64,000 nt of DNA from Streptomyces sp. Q6 (GTDB taxonomy: Bacteria; Actinomycetota; Actinomycetes; Streptomycetales; Streptomycetaceae), in NCBI RefSeq assembly GCF_036967205.1, contig NZ_CP146022.1, positions 1,984,001 through 2,048,000 of the forward strand, written 5' to 3'. The translations under genes and the position numbers were made by a program. The notes below the pieces were generated by a model. That model was not told the DNA's origin. It did no database searches and worked only from the letters and a program-made list of their open reading frames with translations. How positions within the stretch are numbered: position 1 is the first letter of the stretch; the number at the start of each line of letters is the position of its first letter. Shown one piece after another: positions 33,961 through 43,027 of the stretch.

Positions 33961-35223
33961 TCAGCGGCTCAGCCAGGTGTGGGCGGCGACCACCAGCGCC
34001 TCCACGCCCGTGCTGAGCGTGGGCTCGACGACCGGGGCGAAGTGCGGGGAGTGGTTGCCGGGGAGGTCGTCCACGCGGCCGGCCAGGAAGGCGGCGACGG
34101 TCGGCTCCGGGTCGAGGCCGCCCCAGAACCAGAAGACGGTGGGCACCTTGAGCACCTCGCCGAACAGGCCGACGTCCTCGCTGGCGGTGACGAGCGGCAG
34201 CGTCCGGATGCGCTGCTCCCCGAAGTGCCCGGCGAACGCGGCGACCGTCGTCTCGGTCGCCGCGGGGTCGCTGACCAGCGCGGGCGCGGCGCCCGACCAG
34301 GTCAGGTCGGGTTCGGCGACGGCACCGCCGGCCGCCGACTCGGCGCGTACGACGCGCTCGACGGCGGTGCGGACCAGGTCGCGGATCTGCGGGGTGTACG
34401 TACGGATGTTGATCCCGAGCTCGGCGCTGTCGGGAATGACGTTGTCCTTGGTGCCCGCCTGGAGCCGCCCGACGGTGACGACGGCGGGCTCGGCCGGGGG
34501 GACCTCGCGGGCGACGATGCCCTGGAGCCGGGTCACGACGTGCGCGGCCATCACGACCGGGTCGACGGTCGACTCCGGGCGTGAGCCGTGGCCGCCGCGC
34601 CCGTGCAGGGTGACGTGCAGCGAGTCGGAGGCCGCCATGACCGGTCCGGTGCCGTACGCGAGGAACCCGGCGGGCAGCGGGCCGACGTGCTGGCCGAGGA
34701 CGATGCCGGGCACGGGGAACCGCTCGAAGAGGCCGTCGTCGATCATCCCCTGGGCGCCGACGACGAGTTCCTCGGCGGGCTGGAAGACGATCAGGAGCGT
34801 GCCGGACCAGGCGTCGCGGGCCCGTGCGAACAGGGTGGCCGCGCCGACGAGGCAGGTGGCGTGCATGTCGTGGCCGCAGGCGTGCATGACGGGGACGTCG
34901 CGGCCGTCCTGGTCGACGCCGCGCTCCGTGGACGCGTAGGGCAGTCCGGTCTTCTCCTCGACGGGCAGCGCGTCGAAGTCGGCGCGGAGCATGACCACGG
35001 GCCCCTCGCCGTTGCGCAGGACGCCGACGACGCCGGTGGTGCCGACGCCCTCGACGACCTCGTCGCAGCCGGCGTCGCGCAGCCGTCGGGCCAGCAGGCC
35101 GGCGGTGCGGGTCTCCTGGAGGGACAGCTCCGGATGCCGGTGCAGGTCCCGGTAGAACGCGGCGAGATCGTCGCGGATGCCCGCGAGTCCGTCGATCACC
35201 GACTGCACCTGCGGCTGCGCCAT
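33961..35223 (-). CDS. M20D-family metallo-amidohydrolase
   Basis: A 420-residue cytoplasmic enzyme that hydrolyses an N-acyl amino acid or similar amide. The metal-binding set is present: HACGHDMHATCLVG, QPAEE (catalytic Glu and metal ligand), the GQHVGPLPAG histidine and the dimerisation-domain HGRGGHGSRPE. Length and order match the hippurate/IAA-amino-acid hydrolase group. It lies tail-to-tail with udh, 89 bases apart, and next to the TerD gene without overlap, so it appears to be a single gene. The acyl group cannot be predicted. Confidence 0.9.
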   Translation of the reverse strand: MAQPQVQSVIDGLAGIRDDLAAFYRDLHRHPELSLQETRTAGLLARRLRDAGCDEVVEGVGTTGVVGVLRNGEGPVVMLRADFDALPVEEKTGLPYASTERGVDQDGRDVPVMHACGHDMHATCLVGAATLFARARDAWSGTLLIVFQPAEELVVGAQGMIDDGLFERFPVPGIVLGQHVGPLPAGFLAYGTGPVMAASDSLHVTLHGRGGHGSRPESTVDPVVMAAHVVTRLQGIVAREVPPAEPAVVTVGRLQAGTKDNVIPDSAELGINIRTYTPQIRDLVRTAVERVVRAESAAGGAVAEPDLTWSGAAPALVSDPAATETTVAAFAGHFGEQRIRTLPLVTASEDVGLFGEVLKVPTVFWFWGGLDPEPTVAAFLAGRVDDLPGNHSPHFAPVVEPTLSTGVEALVVAAHTWLSR

Positions 35224-35308
35224 GGCCCGGCCCTCCTCGTGTCCCTTGCGGGCACGGTACCTCCGGGCCGGGCGTCCGGCCCGGCCACGAGGGCCGGACC
35301 GGTGGCGG

Positions 35309-36537
35309 CTACAGGGCCTGCGCCGCCGGCTTGACCATGCCGCGCGCGGTGCGGGACTTCACGAAGTCACCCATCGCGGTCATCTCCCACTCGCCGGAGA
35401 ACTGCTTGATGAGCTTGGCCATCATGACGCCGGTCTGCGCCTCCGCGTTCGTGAGGTCGAAGCGGACCAGCTCCTCGCCGGTGGCCGCGTCGAGCAGGCG
35501 GCAGTACGCCTTGGCGACCTCGGTGAACTTCTGGCCGGAGAACGAGTTCACCGTGAAGACCAGGCCCGTGACGTCCTGCGGGAGCCGGCCGAGGTCGACG
35601 ACGATGACCTCGTCGTCGCCGCCGCCCTCGCCCGTGAGGTTGTCGCCGGAGTGCTTGATCGCGCCGTTCACGATCGACAGCTTGCCGAAGTAGCAGGTGT
35701 CGATGTGGTTGCGCTGCGGCCCGTACGCGATGACCGACGCGTCCAGGTCGATGTCCTTGCCGCGGAACGCGGGCTCCCAGCCGAGGCCCATCTTGACCTG
35801 GCTGAGCAGCGGCTTGCCGCCCTTGACCAGGGACACCGTCTGGTTCTTCTGGAGGGAGACGCGCCCCTTGTCCAGGTTGATCTTGCCGGCGCCGGGGGCC
35901 GGGGCGGCGGGCGCGGCGGGGCCGCGGCCGGCGGCGGGGGCGGGGCGATGCGCGGGTCGACCGGGGGCGTGGTCGGCGCGGGCATGGCGGCGGGCGGCGC
36001 GACCGGGGCCGCGGCGGGAGCGGGCGTGGCGGCGGGGGCGGCCGGCTCCTCGACGCTCACGCCGAAGTCGGTGGCGATGCCCGCCAGCCCGTTCGCATAG
36101 CCCTGGCCCACGGCGCGCGCCTTCCACGCGCCGTTGCGCAGGTACACCTCCATGACCACCAGGGCCGTCTCGGTGCCGAGCTGCGGCGGGGTGAACGTGG
36201 CGAGGACCGAGCCGTCGTCCGCGTTGCGGATCGTGGCCGTGGGCTCGATGCCCTGGAACGTCTGCCCCGCGGCGTCCGGGCTCGCGGTGACGACGATCTT
36301 CTCGATGCCGGGCGGGACCGCGCCGGTGTCCACCGTGATCGAGTCGGGGCTGGTGCCACCGCCCGACGCGTAGGTGACACCGGGGCCCGCGGGCTGGTTG
36401 TAGAAGATGAAGTCGTCGTCCGAGCGCACCTTGCCGTCGGCGGTGAGCAGCAGGCCCGATACGTCGAGCCGCACGGGGGCCGAGACGTCCACCGCCACAC
36501 GCTGCGCCGTGAGCGGGATGTTCGAGCCGGGGGTCAT
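35309..36537 (-). pseudogene. Two-domain TerD-family protein, frame broken in the proline-rich linker near 35920
   Basis: The first TerD domain (MTPGSNIPLTAQRVAVDV, DDDFIFYNQPAGPGVTYASG, IEKIVVTASPDAAGQTF) and a second one (GKINLDKGRVSLQKNQTVSL, IDLDASVIAYGPQ, GDNLTGEGGGDDEVIVVDL) are joined by a Pro/Ala linker. The frame changes in the poly-C part of this linker (35892-35946); one added base gives about 409 residues. TerD domains bind calcium and are tied to tellurite resistance and stress in Streptomyces. The ATG at 36537 is taken from the usual family start; no clear ribosome site is seen. The linker makes slippage or sequencing error likely. Confidence 0.83.
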
Positions 36538-36632
36538 AGCTGTCATGCCAGGGGTAACGAGCGGCTCCGCTTTACCGTTCCCTTACCGAAGACTTTTCTC
36601 ATGAGCACCCGTCCGGCCGCACGCGGGCGCCG

Positions 36633-37223
36633 TCAGGGCTTCGCGCGCACCCCGTCGAGCAGGAGCTGCTGGTAGCGGCGGATGTCCTTGGGTCCGTCGC
36701 CCGCGAGCTGGGCCGCGGTGACCATGGCGTGGTTGAGCCGCAGCAGCTCCAGATGGGTGAGGTCCTCGCGGACGTCGCCCGACGCCTGGGCCGCCGCGAG
36801 CAGCTCGGCGGCGGCGGCCTTGAGGACCTCGCCGCACTGGACGACGACGGGGGCTCCGCCCTCGGCGACGGCCGCGCCGAGCAGCGTCTTGAGCGCGCGC
36901 ACCCGCACGATCTGCTCCCCCAGGTCGGCCAGCCACGCGAACAGGGCTTCGCCGGGCGGCAGTGCGTCCGCCAGCTCCTTCGCCCGTCCGGCGATTTCCT
37001 CGAACTGGTCGACGTAGACGGCCTCCATGAGGGCCTCCCGTGTCGGGAAGTGCCGGTAGAGCGTGCCCGAGCCGACACCGGCCCGCTTGGCGATGTCGTC
37101 GAGGGAGGCCTCGGCGCCCTTCTCGGCGAACGCCAACCCGGCTTCCTGGACGAGCCGTTCGTAGTTGCGCCGCGCGTCGGCCCGCTTCGGCTTCGCCGGG
37201 CGGCCCGCTCCCACCTGGGTCAT
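36633..37223 (-). CDS. TetR-family repressor of the adjacent MFS exporter
   Basis: A 196-residue repressor. Its helix-turn-helix lies at about 40-63 in SLDDIAKRAGVGSGTLYRHF, followed by an all-helical ligand domain. It is divergent from the MFS gene, and the 150-base gap holds a 47-base inverted repeat (37256-37302) that is the natural operator for both promoters. The ligand is probably a drug-like compound exported by the neighbour. Confidence 0.9.
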   Translation of the reverse strand: MTQVGAGRPAKPKRADARRNYERLVQEAGLAFAEKGAEASLDDIAKRAGVGSGTLYRHFPTREALMEAVYVDQFEEIAGRAKELADALPPGEALFAWLADLGEQIVRVRALKTLLGAAVAEGGAPVVVQCGEVLKAAAAELLAAAQASGDVREDLTHLELLRLNHAMVTAAQLAGDGPKDIRRYQQLLLDGVRAKP

Positions 37224-37255
37224 TCACCACTCCTGCCAGAACGCCTTGCACAACC

Positions 37256-37302
37256 GGGGACGGTCTCCGTATGTTATCCGGAGCTAAACGGAGACAGTCC
37301 CC
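37256..37302. promoter_or_regulatory. Inverted repeat between tetR and MFS genes (candidate TetR operator)
   Basis: GGGGACGGTCTCCGT (37256-37270) is inverted as ACGGAGACAGTCCCC (37288-37302) with one mismatch in fifteen. The spacer holds TATGTT, a possible -10 box. Confidence 0.7.
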
Positions 37303-37373
37303 GCTTCATCTCGCGGGCAGTCCGGGCTGCCCGCGCGTTCCCTCAACCCGCCGTCCTCGTACGGGAGTCGAGC

Positions 37374-38810
37374 ATGTCCTCCGCACCGCCCGCCACCGAG
37401 TCCGCCTCGGCCTCACGGCGCACCGTAGCGCGCCCCGGCACCGTCCTCACCCTCATCGTGACCGCGTATCTGATGGTCGGCCTCGACGCCACCGTCGTGA
37501 ACGTGGCCCTGCCCGACATCCGGCGCACCCTGCACTTCTCGCCGACCGGCCTGTCCTGGGTCCTCAACGCCTACACCCTCGCCTTCGGCGGCCTGCTCCT
37601 GCTGGGCGGCCGGATCGGCGACATCGTCGGGCGGCGCAGGGCGCTCACCATCGGCGTCCTGCTCTTCGCCGCCGCCTCCCTGGCCGGCGGGCTCGCCGCC
37701 GACAGCGGGCCGTTGCTCGCCGCGCGAGCCGTGCAGGGCGCCGGCGCCGCACTCATCGCGCCCAGCACCCTCGCCCTGATCACCACGCACTTCGCCGAGG
37801 GACCCGCCCGGCACCGGGCCCTCGCCGTCTACTCCTCGATGGCCGGGATCGGCGCCTCCATCGGGCTCGTCGTGGGCGGCGCGCTCACCGACCTCGCGTC
37901 CTGGCGCTGGGCGCTGCTCGTCAACGTACCGATCGGCGTCGCCCTGGCCGCGGCCCTGCCCCGCGCGGTCCGCGAGACGCCCCGCCACACCGGGCGGTTC
38001 GACGCGGTGGGAGCAATCACCGGCACCGCGGGGATGTTCCTCCTCGTCTACGCCTTCATCCGGGTCTCCGACAGCGGCTGGTCCGACACCCGCGCACTCA
38101 CCTGCTTCGCCTCGGCGGCCGCGCTGCTCGTCGGCTTCCTCCGCGTCGAGTCGCGCGCCCGGCAGCCCATCGCGCCGCTCACCCTCTTCCGCGACCGGGG
38201 CAGGGCGGCCGCCTACGCGGTGATCCTGCTGCTGCCCGCGGGGAACTTCGGCGCCTTCTACTTCCTCACCCTGTACGTCCAACAGGTCCTGGACTACAGC
38301 CCGTTGCGGGCGGGGTTCGCCTTCATGCCGCTGACGGCCGGTGTGTTCGCGACGGTGCGCGTCGTGCCACGGCTGCTCGCCCGCTTCGGCGCGAAGCCGC
38401 TGCTGCTCACCGGTTCACTCCTGATGGTGGCCGCCGGCGGCTGGCTCTCCCGGCTCGACCTCGGGGACGGCTACGCGACCGGGCTGCTCGGCCCGATGCT
38501 GCTGCTCGGTGTGGGCGTCGGCCTGAGCTTCATGCCGCTGAACGCGACGATCCTGGCGGGCGTCACCCCGCGCGAGGCGGGCGCGGCCTCGGGCCTGCTG
38601 CAGACCTTCCAGTGGCTCGGCGGCACGCTGGGCCTCGCGGTGCTGGTCACGGTGTACGGCACGGCGACGCGCGGCGCGCACGGCTCGGCGGACGCCGTCC
38701 TGGTGCATGGCGCGACGAGGGCCTTCGAGGTGGGAGCCGGGATCGCCGTGATCGCACTCGCCGTGATCGTGACGGTGCTGCGGGGCTACAGGTCCCGGAC
38801 CAGCGAGTAG
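37374..38810 (+). CDS. MFS drug exporter, DHA2 (EmrB/QacA) type
   Basis: A 478-residue membrane protein with about 14 predicted helices. The first helix, TVLTLIVTAYLMVGLDATVV, leads into the DHA2 motif NVALPDIRRTLHFS; the loop GGRIGDIVGRRRAL is the major facilitator motif A, and APSTLALITTHF lies in the region of motif C. It uses the proton gradient to expel drugs or secondary metabolites. GGGAG sits 6 bases before the ATG at 37374. The divergent TetR and shared inverted repeat indicate substrate-induced expression. Confidence 0.92.
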   Translation: MSSAPPATESASASRRTVARPGTVLTLIVTAYLMVGLDATVVNVALPDIRRTLHFSPTGLSWVLNAYTLAFGGLLLLGGRIGDIVGRRRALTIGVLLFAAASLAGGLAADSGPLLAARAVQGAGAALIAPSTLALITTHFAEGPARHRALAVYSSMAGIGASIGLVVGGALTDLASWRWALLVNVPIGVALAAALPRAVRETPRHTGRFDAVGAITGTAGMFLLVYAFIRVSDSGWSDTRALTCFASAAALLVGFLRVESRARQPIAPLTLFRDRGRAAAYAVILLLPAGNFGAFYFLTLYVQQVLDYSPLRAGFAFMPLTAGVFATVRVVPRLLARFGAKPLLLTGSLLMVAAGGWLSRLDLGDGYATGLLGPMLLLGVGVGLSFMPLNATILAGVTPREAGAASGLLQTFQWLGGTLGLAVLVTVYGTATRGAHGSADAVLVHGATRAFEVGAGIAVIALAVIVTVLRGYRSRTSE

Positions 38811-39427
38811 CGGCGCGGAACGTGCCGCCGGTGGCGCATACCGGGCAGCACCCGCCGCGCCACCTCCGGCACCTCACCTGGCGCGTTCTTCTCACCAGCT
38901 CTGCCAAATGGTCCGCCTTGGGGCTGATTCGCAACTTCAGGATGTCGGACAGCCGGATCAAGGCGGTGGCCCGTGAGACCTCGACGCGACAGAGCGGGCG
39001 CCTGTGGACGATCGCATATCCGGCCTTCGAAACGCGAGCACGCTCCCCCATCCTTCGACACTCACGGATCAGACACGGATCAGACTCACGACCCCGAACT
39101 CGAGCAGCATGTCGGAAACCTGCCGCGCCAATTCACAGGATTCCGTCGCGTATTCGACAGAGCCGTGCACGGTCCCCTTGGCGTTGACACGACGACGCCC
39201 ACAGCCGTCGGTATCGATGAGCCCAGCCAGGCCCCCAGCCATAAATTCCTGGCTGAACCGGGCTTCAGGGCCTAGGCAGTCCTGGTCTCCCCTGCCTGTC
39301 CGACATCCCGTGGCACGCACACACGCACACACGCCATTCACTCCCGGAATGTGCAGCGGAAACTCGCACGAAGCGCACTCGAAAGGAGCTTCCCTCCCTC
39401 GGATAAGGGCGCACCACGGTGTGATGC
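38811..39427. other. Gene-free stretch holding an endonuclease relic
   Basis: No intact gene is seen in these 617 bases. Base composition is visibly lower in GC than the flanks, especially 38880-39300. The minus strand carries decayed LAGLIDADG endonuclease sequence (separate entry). The last 80 bases lead into the amino-acid permease; an AAAGGAGCTT stretch there has no start codon behind it. Confidence 0.6.
38880..39283 (-). pseudogene. Relic of a LAGLIDADG homing endonuclease / intein
   Basis: The minus strand at 39204-39230 encodes LAGLIDTDG, a clear LAGLIDADG motif, preceded by RFSQEFMAG and followed by GSVEYATESCELARQVSDML then LEFGVVSLIRV, the spacing seen after this motif in intein endonucleases. 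A stop follows at 39069. In another frame, KAGYAIVHRR and nearby residues to about 38880 may continue the relic. There is no start, ribosome site or splicing motif, so it is dead. It may have arrived with a mobile intein or a phage gene. Confidence 0.6.
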
Positions 39428-40963
39428 ATGGTATTTGCGGCCAACTCGGGCAGAGTTCGCGGCGTGAACCTGCACAAAGACGAGAACCCCGGCCAACATC
39501 CGCACCATGAACTCCAACTCGACGACCCGCTCACCGCGGAAGGCGTTGCCGACGCCGGCGACCTCGGCTATGCCAAGTCCCTGAAACCACGCCACATCAG
39601 CATGATCGCGATCGGTGGCGCGATCGGCACCGGACTCTTCCTCGGCGCGGGCGGCAACCTCGCCAAGGCGGGCCCCGCCCTCGCGTTCGCCTACGCCATC
39701 TGTGGCATGTTCGCGTTCTTCGTGGTGCGGGCGCTGGGCGAACTCGTCGTGCACCGGCCGTCGTCCGGTTCGTTCGTGTCGTACGCGCGGGAGTTCCTCG
39801 GCGAGCGGGGTGCGTTCATCGCCGGGTGGATGTACGTCCTGAACTGGTCGACCGCCGGGATGGCCGACATCACGGCGGTGGCGCTGTACGTGCACTACTG
39901 GTCGATGTTCACGTCGATCCCGCAGTGGGTGCTCGCGGCGATCGCGCTGGCGGTCGTGCTGACCGTGAACCTGATCTCCGTGAAGACCTTCGGTGAGATG
40001 GAGTTCTGGTTCGCCATCGTCAAGGTGGCCGCGCTGGTGCTGTTCCTGCTGATCGGCATCTTCTTCCTGGCCACGGGCCGCGAGGTGGACGGCAACGACC
40101 CGGGCTTCTCGCTGATCAGTGACAACGGCGGCTTCTTCCCGCTGGGCGTGCTGCCGGTCGTCCTGATCACGCAGACGGTCGTGTTCGCGTACGCGGCGGT
40201 CGAGATGGTCGGGGTGACGGCGGGCGAGACCGAGAACCCGGAGGTGCTCGTCCCGAAGGCCGTGAACTCGATCATGTGGCGGGTCGGCATCTTCTACGTC
40301 GGCTCGGTCGTGATGCTGACGCTGCTGCTGCCGTGGTCGGCGTACTCGGCGGACCAGAGCCCGTTCGTGACGGTCCTGTCGAAGATCGGCGTGCCGTCGG
40401 CCGGCGGCATCATGAACCTGGTGGTGCTGACCGCGGCGATGTCGTCGCTCAACTCCGGCCTCTACACGACCGGGCGCATCCTGCGTTCGATGTCGATGGC
40501 GGGCTCGGCGCCGTCGTTCACGGCGCGGATGAGCGGCAGCCATGTCCCGTACGGCGGCATCCTGCTGACGGCGACGGCGGCGCTGTTCGGTGTCGCGCTG
40601 AACGCGTGGCTGCCGGAGGACGCGTTCGCGATCGTCACGAACATCTCCTCGCTGGGCGTCATCTCCACCTGGTGCATGATCATGCTCTGTCACCTGGTGT
40701 TCGTGCGCCGCTCCAAGGAGGGCCTGGTGCACCGGCCGTCGTTCCGGCTGTGGTGGTCGCCGTGGATCGAGCTGATCACGATCGCGTTCCTGCTCGGCGT
40801 GATCGTGATGATGTGGTTCGACAAGGACGGCGCGGGCCGCGACACCGTGCTGATGCTCATCCCGATCGCGCTGTGTCTGACGGGCGGCTGGTACGCGGTG
40901 CGCGGGCGGGTCCACCGCATCGCCGACGAGCAGGAGGCTCCGCCGGTGGACCCGCTGCAGTAG
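39428..40963 (+). CDS. Amino-acid permease, APC superfamily (AnsP/GabP-like)
   Basis: A 511-residue protein (about 499 if the GTG at 39464 is used) with 12 predicted helices. The first carries the substrate-binding motif IAIGGAIGTGLFLGAGG. LGELVVHRPSSGSFVSYARE and ISVKTFGEMEFWFAIVKV are typical of the AAT family, closest by eye to asparagine permeases. It imports an amino acid with protons. No convincing ribosome site precedes either start, so the N-terminus is uncertain. It is convergent with the PhoX gene, only 2 bases apart, and follows an endonuclease relic. Confidence 0.9.
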   Translation: MVFAANSGRVRGVNLHKDENPGQHPHHELQLDDPLTAEGVADAGDLGYAKSLKPRHISMIAIGGAIGTGLFLGAGGNLAKAGPALAFAYAICGMFAFFVVRALGELVVHRPSSGSFVSYAREFLGERGAFIAGWMYVLNWSTAGMADITAVALYVHYWSMFTSIPQWVLAAIALAVVLTVNLISVKTFGEMEFWFAIVKVAALVLFLLIGIFFLATGREVDGNDPGFSLISDNGGFFPLGVLPVVLITQTVVFAYAAVEMVGVTAGETENPEVLVPKAVNSIMWRVGIFYVGSVVMLTLLLPWSAYSADQSPFVTVLSKIGVPSAGGIMNLVVLTAAMSSLNSGLYTTGRILRSMSMAGSAPSFTARMSGSHVPYGGILLTATAALFGVALNAWLPEDAFAIVTNISSLGVISTWCMIMLCHLVFVRRSKEGLVHRPSFRLWWSPWIELITIAFLLGVIVMMWFDKDGAGRDTVLMLIPIALCLTGGWYAVRGRVHRIADEQEAPPVDPLQ

Positions 40964-40965
40964 CC

Positions 40966-42417
40966 CTACTTCTGGCGCTTCCAGGGCCCGGTGATCGCGA
41001 GCATGATGCCGGGGGTCTGGATGTTGGCGAACAGGGTGCGGCCGTCGGGCGAGAAGGTCACGCCCGTGAACTCGCTGTACTCCGGCTCCTCCGCGGTGCC
41101 GATGTTCAGCTCGTTGCGGGCGATCGGGTACGTGCGCCCGCCGTCGGTCGCGCCGAACAGGTGCTGGACGCCCTCGCCGTCCTCGGCGATGACGAGTCCG
41201 CCGTACGGCGAGACGGTGATGTTGTCCGGTCCGTCGAGGGCGCCGTCGACCGACGGGTCCGGGTTCACGCCGAGCAGCACCTTCAGGGTGAGGGTGCGGC
41301 GCTTGGGGTCGTAGAACCAGACCTGTCCGTCGTGCTGGACGGGGCTCTCGGCACGGGCGAACGAGGCGACGATGTACGCGCCGCCGTCACCCCACCACAT
41401 GCCCTCCAGCTTGCGGGCGCGGGTGATCTCGCCCTCCGCGAACTGCTTGCGCACGGAGACCGTCCTGGCGCCGCGGTCCGGCACCTCGATCCAGTCGACG
41501 CCGTACACGGTGCCGATCTTCGTGGCGCGCGAGAGGTCGTCGACGAACCGGCCGCCGGAGTCGAAGCACTTGAACGCCTCGTACGTGCCGGCGTCGTCGG
41601 CGAGGGTGCGGAGCTTGCCGCGGCCGTGCTCGAAGCCGCGCGGCGGGGTCCAGCGGTAGAGCAGGCCGTTGGGGCCCGACGCGTCCTCGGTCAGGTACAG
41701 GTGACCGCGCTTGGGGTCGACGACGACGGCCTCGTGGGCGTAGCGGCCGAGCGCCTTGATGGGCTTCGGCGCGCGGTTGGCGCGACGGTCGTACGGGTCG
41801 ACCTCGAAGACGTAGCCGTGGTCCTTGGTGAAGCCGTTCTTGCCGGCCTTGTCCTCGGTCTCCTCGCAGGTCAGCCAGGTGCCCCAGGGGGTGTTGCCGC
41901 CGGCGCAATTGGTGGCGGTGCCGGCGATGCCGACCCACTCCGCGACCTCGCCGCCACGGCGCACCTCGACGACGGTGCAGCCGCCGGCCGCCATCGGGTC
42001 GTAGACGAGGCCCTCGGTGAGCGGCACCGGGTGCGGCCAGTTGGCGCGGGCGCCGGCCAACTCGTGGTTGTTGACGAGCAGGGTGGTGCCGCGCGGGCCC
42101 TCGAAGGTGGAGGTGCCGTCGTGGTTGGACGGGGTGAACTCGCCCGACTCCAGCTTGGTCCTGCCGCAGTACGTGATGACCTTGTACGAGAAGCCCTTGG
42201 GCAGCGCGAGGATGCCGGCGGGGTCGGACACCAGCGGTCCGTAGCCGACGCCGGGCCGGTGGCCCTTGCCCTCGGCGTGCGCGTCGGCGGTGGCGCTGTC
42301 GTCGGTGGCCGCGAGGGCGCCCGGCGCGGTGGCGAGGGCGCCGACGGAGCCGGCCAGGGCGACTCCCGCGCCGGTGGCGGCGGAGCGTCTGGCGAAGTCC
42401 CTGCGAGTGAGCGGCAT
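40966..42417 (-). CDS. Secreted PhoX/DUF839-type alkaline phosphatase
   Basis: A 483-residue protein with a twin-arginine signal (TRRDFARRSAATGAGVAL, about 4-21; export as a folded metalloprotein). The PhoX beta-propeller shows VNNHELAGARANWPHP, GGCTVVEVRRGG, ATNCAGGNTPWGTWLTCEE and DGPDNITVSPYGGLVIAEDG, whose Asn/Cys/Glu residues suit the calcium-iron active site. It releases phosphate from organic esters when phosphate is scarce. A GGGAG ribosome site precedes the ATG at 42417 and a PhoP-type direct repeat lies 72 bases upstream, which supports phosphate control. Confidence 0.9.
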   Translation of the reverse strand: MPLTRRDFARRSAATGAGVALAGSVGALATAPGALAATDDSATADAHAEGKGHRPGVGYGPLVSDPAGILALPKGFSYKVITYCGRTKLESGEFTPSNHDGTSTFEGPRGTTLLVNNHELAGARANWPHPVPLTEGLVYDPMAAGGCTVVEVRRGGEVAEWVGIAGTATNCAGGNTPWGTWLTCEETEDKAGKNGFTKDHGYVFEVDPYDRRANRAPKPIKALGRYAHEAVVVDPKRGHLYLTEDASGPNGLLYRWTPPRGFEHGRGKLRTLADDAGTYEAFKCFDSGGRFVDDLSRATKIGTVYGVDWIEVPDRGARTVSVRKQFAEGEITRARKLEGMWWGDGGAYIVASFARAESPVQHDGQVWFYDPKRRTLTLKVLLGVNPDPSVDGALDGPDNITVSPYGGLVIAEDGEGVQHLFGATDGGRTYPIARNELNIGTAEEPEYSEFTGVTFSPDGRTLFANIQTPGIMLAITGPWKRQK

Positions 42418-42488
42418 GGTGGCTGTCTCCCGGTTGAGGTGAAGGCGGTGCGGGGGGCTGACCCTGTTTTCGGCCACACGTTCTCTCT

Positions 42489-42510
42489 CGCTCCTGAACG
42501 GCGGTTGAAC
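42489..42510 (-). promoter_or_regulatory. Candidate PHO box upstream of the PhoX gene
   Basis: Reading the minus strand, GTTCAACCGCC is followed directly by GTTCAGGAGCG: two 11-base direct repeats starting GTTCA, the form of a Streptomyces PhoP site. No other gene is seen in 42418-42720. Confidence 0.55.
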
Positions 42511-42720
42511 ACCGTCCGACGCCCGGGGGCCCGATTCCATGACTTCCGTGAACCTTCTCCCGGACGAACCGGGGAAGAATCTTCGTGAAGAAGGTCAACA
42601 AGGGCAGCTCGGAAGGAAACCCAAGATTTCACGCAGAACGACTTGACCGCCCTGGCCCGCGGCAATAGACAGAGTCCTACCTGCATCACCGCATCACCCG
42701 ACGAGGGGGTGGCGAACCGC

Positions 42721-42966
42721 GTGGACGTACACCGGGCGCGCACCCTCCATGAGAGCCGGCTCATGGAGCTGGCCAATGTCACCGGGGTCGGCACGGGACG
42801 GGACGAGCACTCGGGGGCGGACGTGATCGTCGTCTTCGTCTCCCGGAAGGTGCCCCGCGACCGGCTCCGCGCGCAAGACGTGGTTCCCGAGGAACTCGAC
42901 GGGGTACCGGTGCGCGTTCTCGCGATCGGTGAAGTCCGCGCCCAGGACGACCCGTTGGACTCATAG
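42721..42966 (+). CDS. Small protein sharing the N-terminal domain of the trypsin-fold protein downstream
   Basis: An 81-residue protein that I recognise only by its similarity to its neighbour. LANVTGVGTGRD and VIVVFVSRKVPRDRLRAQDV correspond to LANVVGYGHGVK and VVVFVTQKLPESMLPERDV in the next gene, and both end with an A-x-GEVRAQ or VGQISAQ run. The GTG at 42721 is used because a GAGGGGG ribosome site precedes it; longer starts at 42709 (GTG) and 42643 (TTG) are possible. It has no signal or membrane segment. It may compete with or assist the larger protein as a stand-alone copy of its regulatory domain. Confidence 0.65.
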   Translation: MDVHRARTLHESRLMELANVTGVGTGRDEHSGADVIVVFVSRKVPRDRLRAQDVVPEELDGVPVRVLAIGEVRAQDDPLDS

Positions 42967-43027
42967 GCCCGGCCGGACCCGCGGGTTGTGAGGGGACCCC
43001 CACAGTCAGGGGAAGAGGTGGTCTGGC

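Noticed and set aside
39383-39463. Alternative upstream extension of the amino-acid permease from the AAAGGAG stretch
   Set aside because: No start codon lies at a proper distance behind it; the N-terminus is left uncertain between 39428 and 39464.
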